Position numbers and translations under genes: made by a program
Notes under the pieces: model-generated
Told to the model about the DNA's origin: nothing
What the model saw: only the letters and a program-made list of their open reading frames with translations
Database searches by the model: none
Source: Actinomycetota bacterium
GTDB taxonomy: Bacteria > Actinomycetota > Geothermincolia > Fen-727 > JAQURN01
Assembly (NCBI GenBank): GCA_028715585.1
Contig: JAQURN010000068.1
Coordinates: forward strand, 1 to 6,975
Length of the DNA stretch: 6,975 bases
Reading direction: 5' to 3'
Shown: in pieces, positions 5,093-6,975 of the stretch
Layout of the letters: every line of letters begins with the position of its first letter
How positions within the stretch are numbered: the stretch's first letter is position 1

Positions 5093-5568
5093 AGTGCCCT
5101 TTTTGTGGGAATTCCAAAACGAAGGTAATAGATTCAAGGTCAATTGACGGTGGTGCTGCTATTCGTCGAAGGAGAAGATGTAGTCATTGCGGTTCGAGGT
5201 TCACAACCTTCGAGCGTCGAGAAAAAATTTCTGTTGTTGTAATCAAGCGCAACGGTGAACGAGAGCCCTATGAGCGCAGAAAGCTAGCGGCTGGGATGTA
5301 TAAAGCCTGCAGTAAACGAAACGTTTCTGCCGAGATTATCGACAGAAGTATCAATGAAATAGAAGAGCGGATAATGAAAACGCGGGGGAAGGAAATAAAA
5401 GCCTCGGAAATTGGCGACATGGTGATGGAGAAGCTCAAAGAGATTGACGAGGTAGCTTATTTGAGGTTCGCGTCCGTCTACAAGAGATTTGGAAACGTGC
5501 GCGAGTTTCAAAAAGAGCTTGGGGAGCTCATGCCAGAGCAAAAGGTAGGAAAAGGAGAAGCGAAATGA
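5089..5568 (+). CDS. nrdR: Transcriptional repressor NrdR
   Basis: NrdR is the (d)ATP-sensing repressor of bacterial ribonucleotide reductase genes. The 159-residue product has the full family layout: an N-terminal zinc ribbon with Cys3, Cys6, Cys31 and Cys34 (C-P-F-C-G and C-S-H-C-G), an arginine-rich stretch (26-30) and R-F-T-T-F-E-R, then an ATP-cone from about 49 to 139 beginning V-V-I-K-R-N-G and ending V-Y-K-R-F. The start is certain because the zinc ribbon begins at residue 3. The short tail after residue 145 is charged and unconserved. The ribosome site is probably GAGGAG (5069-5074), somewhat distant at 14 bases. The gene overlaps nrdD by four bases (ATGA), so the two should be translated together. 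Two NrdR-box-like sites lie directly upstream and a second pair lies about 330 bp further up, which suggests that NrdR represses its own operon in response to nucleotide pools. Confidence 0.98.
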   Translation: MKCPFCGNSKTKVIDSRSIDGGAAIRRRRRCSHCGSRFTTFERREKISVVVIKRNGEREPYERRKLAAGMYKACSKRNVSAEIIDRSINEIEERIMKTRGKEIKASEIGDMVMEKLKEIDEVAYLRFASVYKRFGNVREFQKELGELMPEQKVGKGEAK

Positions 5569-6975
5569 CACCTCGTATACAAATTCTGCACACAAATGGA
5601 ACCGAATCGCACCCCAAAGTGGTGGATGTAACCGATATTGCCCTCCAGGTAAGCACGTTTTCCCAGGAAGAAATAAACCTTTGGAATAAGCAAAAAATCG
5701 TTGACTCGATAGTCAAAGAGGTTCAAGCGGACCCAGCTCTGGCCGAGGAAATTGCCGATTCTGTAGAAAGAACGCTCATCGCGACTAGACAAACAAAGGT
5801 AACGACCAACCTGATAAGGGAACTGGTGGACCTCGAGCTGATGGAAAGAGGCCTTTCCCAGATGCTTCACAAGCACACGAAACTAGGGCTGCCCATGTTT
5901 GACGTGGAAAACATCATTTTCGAGGCGAATAAAGAAAACTCCAACACCACCCACAACCCCGAATCTATAAATCTGACTCTCGCGGAGGCTATCCTGAAAC
6001 AATATGCCTTGGAAAGAGTTTTCTCGGAGGATGTAGCCAAAGCGCATTATGAAGGAGATATTCATCTCCACGACCTTGGGTTTTGTGTCCGTCCGTATTG
6101 TGGCGGGCATAGCCTTGAATACATAAAAAAATACGGGTTGAAGCTTCCCAACATAACCAGCACCTCTGGTCCCGCCAAACACCCTGAGGTCCTCATCGGT
6201 CACATGGTCAAGATGGCTTCTACACTTCAGTCTTACTATGCGGGCGCAATAGGGTGGGAAGCGGTAAATGTGTTCTTCGCTCCATTTCTGGTTGGGCTCT
6301 CATACGAAAGGATACTCCAGCTAGCCGAAATGTTGATTTTCGAGTTCAACCAGCTCGCGGGAGCGCGTGGTTCCCAGGTGGTATTTACCGATTTCAACCT
6401 TTACTATAACGTTCCAAAACATCTGCAAGATGCCCTGGCTATCGGTCCTGGCGGAATTCCTACTGGAAAAACTTACAAAGAATACCAGCATGAGGCTCAG
6501 CAATTCCTACGGGCTCTCTTCGAGGTGTATTACAAAGGAGACGCAACAGGGAAAACGTTTGTTTTCCCCAAGCCTTTGCTCCACATCAACGATGATTTCT
6601 TTAAAACCGAGGGCTGGGAGGATTTCTTGGACCTTGCTTGTAAAGTGGCGAGCAAACAAGGGATAACTTATTTCGTCTTCGATAGAGGAGACGAGGTAAC
6701 CGTATCACAGTGCTGCAGGCTCAAGTTGCGCCTGGATGAAGAGGACTTGAAACTCGCTCTAACCCCTGAGAAAATGCGCTTCACCGCTCTGCAGAACGTA
6801 ACCATCAACCTTCCGAGAATCGCATACAAAGCCCAGGGAAACGATGAACTGTTGATGAGTGAGCTTGAAAAAGCTATCTCGATAGTTGCCAAAGCACACC
6901 TTCAGAAAAAGAAATTCATCACCGAGCTCATGTCGCTAGGAAGCGAAGGCCCAGTCGCCCTGCTCTGCATGAATC
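5565..6975 (+). CDS. nrdD: Anaerobic (class III) ribonucleoside-triphosphate reductase NrdD, N-terminal 470 codons
   Basis: NrdD reduces ribonucleotides to deoxyribonucleotides using an oxygen-sensitive glycyl radical installed by the radical SAM activase NrdG. The frame is open from ATG 5565 to the window end. Residues about 40-97 resemble an ATP-cone, the allosteric nucleotide site. The barrel follows: I-H-L-H-D-L-G-F (166-173), R-P-Y-C-G-G-H with Cys179, G-S-Q-V-V-F-T-D-F, F-P-K-P-L-L-H-I, Y-F-V-F-D-R-G, then Q-C-C-R-L with Cys383 and Cys384, one of which should be the thiyl-radical cysteine of the finger loop, and L-Q-N-V-T-I-N-L-P-R. The glycyl-radical domain and its C-terminal cysteines lie beyond the edge. 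AAAGGAG (5551-5557), seven bases upstream, supports the start, and ATGA overlap links it to nrdR. The overall style resembles the Thermotoga and archaeal type more than the E. coli one. nrdG is expected downstream but is not visible. Confidence 0.96.
   Translation, partial: MTPRIQILHTNGTESHPKVVDVTDIALQVSTFSQEEINLWNKQKIVDSIVKEVQADPALAEEIADSVERTLIATRQTKVTTNLIRELVDLELMERGLSQMLHKHTKLGLPMFDVENIIFEANKENSNTTHNPESINLTLAEAILKQYALERVFSEDVAKAHYEGDIHLHDLGFCVRPYCGGHSLEYIKKYGLKLPNITSTSGPAKHPEVLIGHMVKMASTLQSYYAGAIGWEAVNVFFAPFLVGLSYERILQLAEMLIFEFNQLAGARGSQVVFTDFNLYYNVPKHLQDALAIGPGGIPTGKTYKEYQHEAQQFLRALFEVYYKGDATGKTFVFPKPLLHINDDFFKTEGWEDFLDLACKVASKQGITYFVFDRGDEVTVSQCCRLKLRLDEEDLKLALTPEKMRFTALQNVTINLPRIAYKAQGNDELLMSELEKAISIVAKAHLQKKKFITELMSLGSEGPVALLCMN

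Noticed and set aside
4929..5143. Minus-strand open frames of 62 and 67 codons at the nrdR start
   Set aside because: They cross the nrdR operator and coding start, and the peptides show no family features; they are antisense shadows.
102..5837. CTCGAG occurs about seven times (for example 102, 799, 868, 999, 3696, 4702, 5832), more than expected by chance
   Set aside because: Most copies lie inside genes, several as in-frame Leu-Glu codons; there is no regular spacing or flanking conservation to suggest a functional site.

Overview
The window carries six protein genes, all on the + strand, in two blocks separated by a non-coding gap of 484 bases (4605-5088). There is no sign of mobile elements, CRISPR arrays, tRNA or rRNA. 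The content suggests a bacterium with diaminopimelate peptidoglycan that can make deoxyribonucleotides without oxygen. It makes LL-diaminopimelate by the one-step aminotransferase (DapL) route and has an oxygen-sensitive class III ribonucleotide reductase. The DapL/DapF pair, the AMMECR1 gene and the NrdD type fit an anaerobe such as a member of Synergistota or a related lineage. That placement is inference from gene content only.

Block 1 (1-4604) is a compact run: the C-terminal end of an AMMECR1-domain protein, miaA (tRNA A37 prenylation), dapF (diaminopimelate epimerase), a dapL-like aminotransferase and hflX (ribosome-associated GTPase). Gaps are 13, 0, 33 and 32 bases, so co-transcription is likely. 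DapL and DapF are consecutive enzymes: tetrahydrodipicolinate to LL-DAP to meso-DAP, which feeds lysine and peptidoglycan synthesis. MiaA and HflX both serve translation. miaA, hflX and nrd genes also lie near one another in some other bacteria (with hfq between miaA and hflX in many); here the dap genes fill that interval.

The gap is AT-rich, with several long T tracts, a predicted nested hairpin (4812-4877) and, most notably, two pairs of sites resembling NrdR boxes. Members of each pair are exactly 32 bp apart: 4669/4701 and 5003/5035.

Block 2 (5089-6975) is nrdR, encoding the ATP-cone repressor of ribonucleotide reductase genes, overlapping by ATGA with nrdD, which runs off the end of the window after 470 codons. 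The paired boxes upstream suggest that NrdR represses its own operon, perhaps from two promoters. No wholly new system is visible. The most informative unexplained material is the hflX-nrdR gap and the 3' end of hflX.
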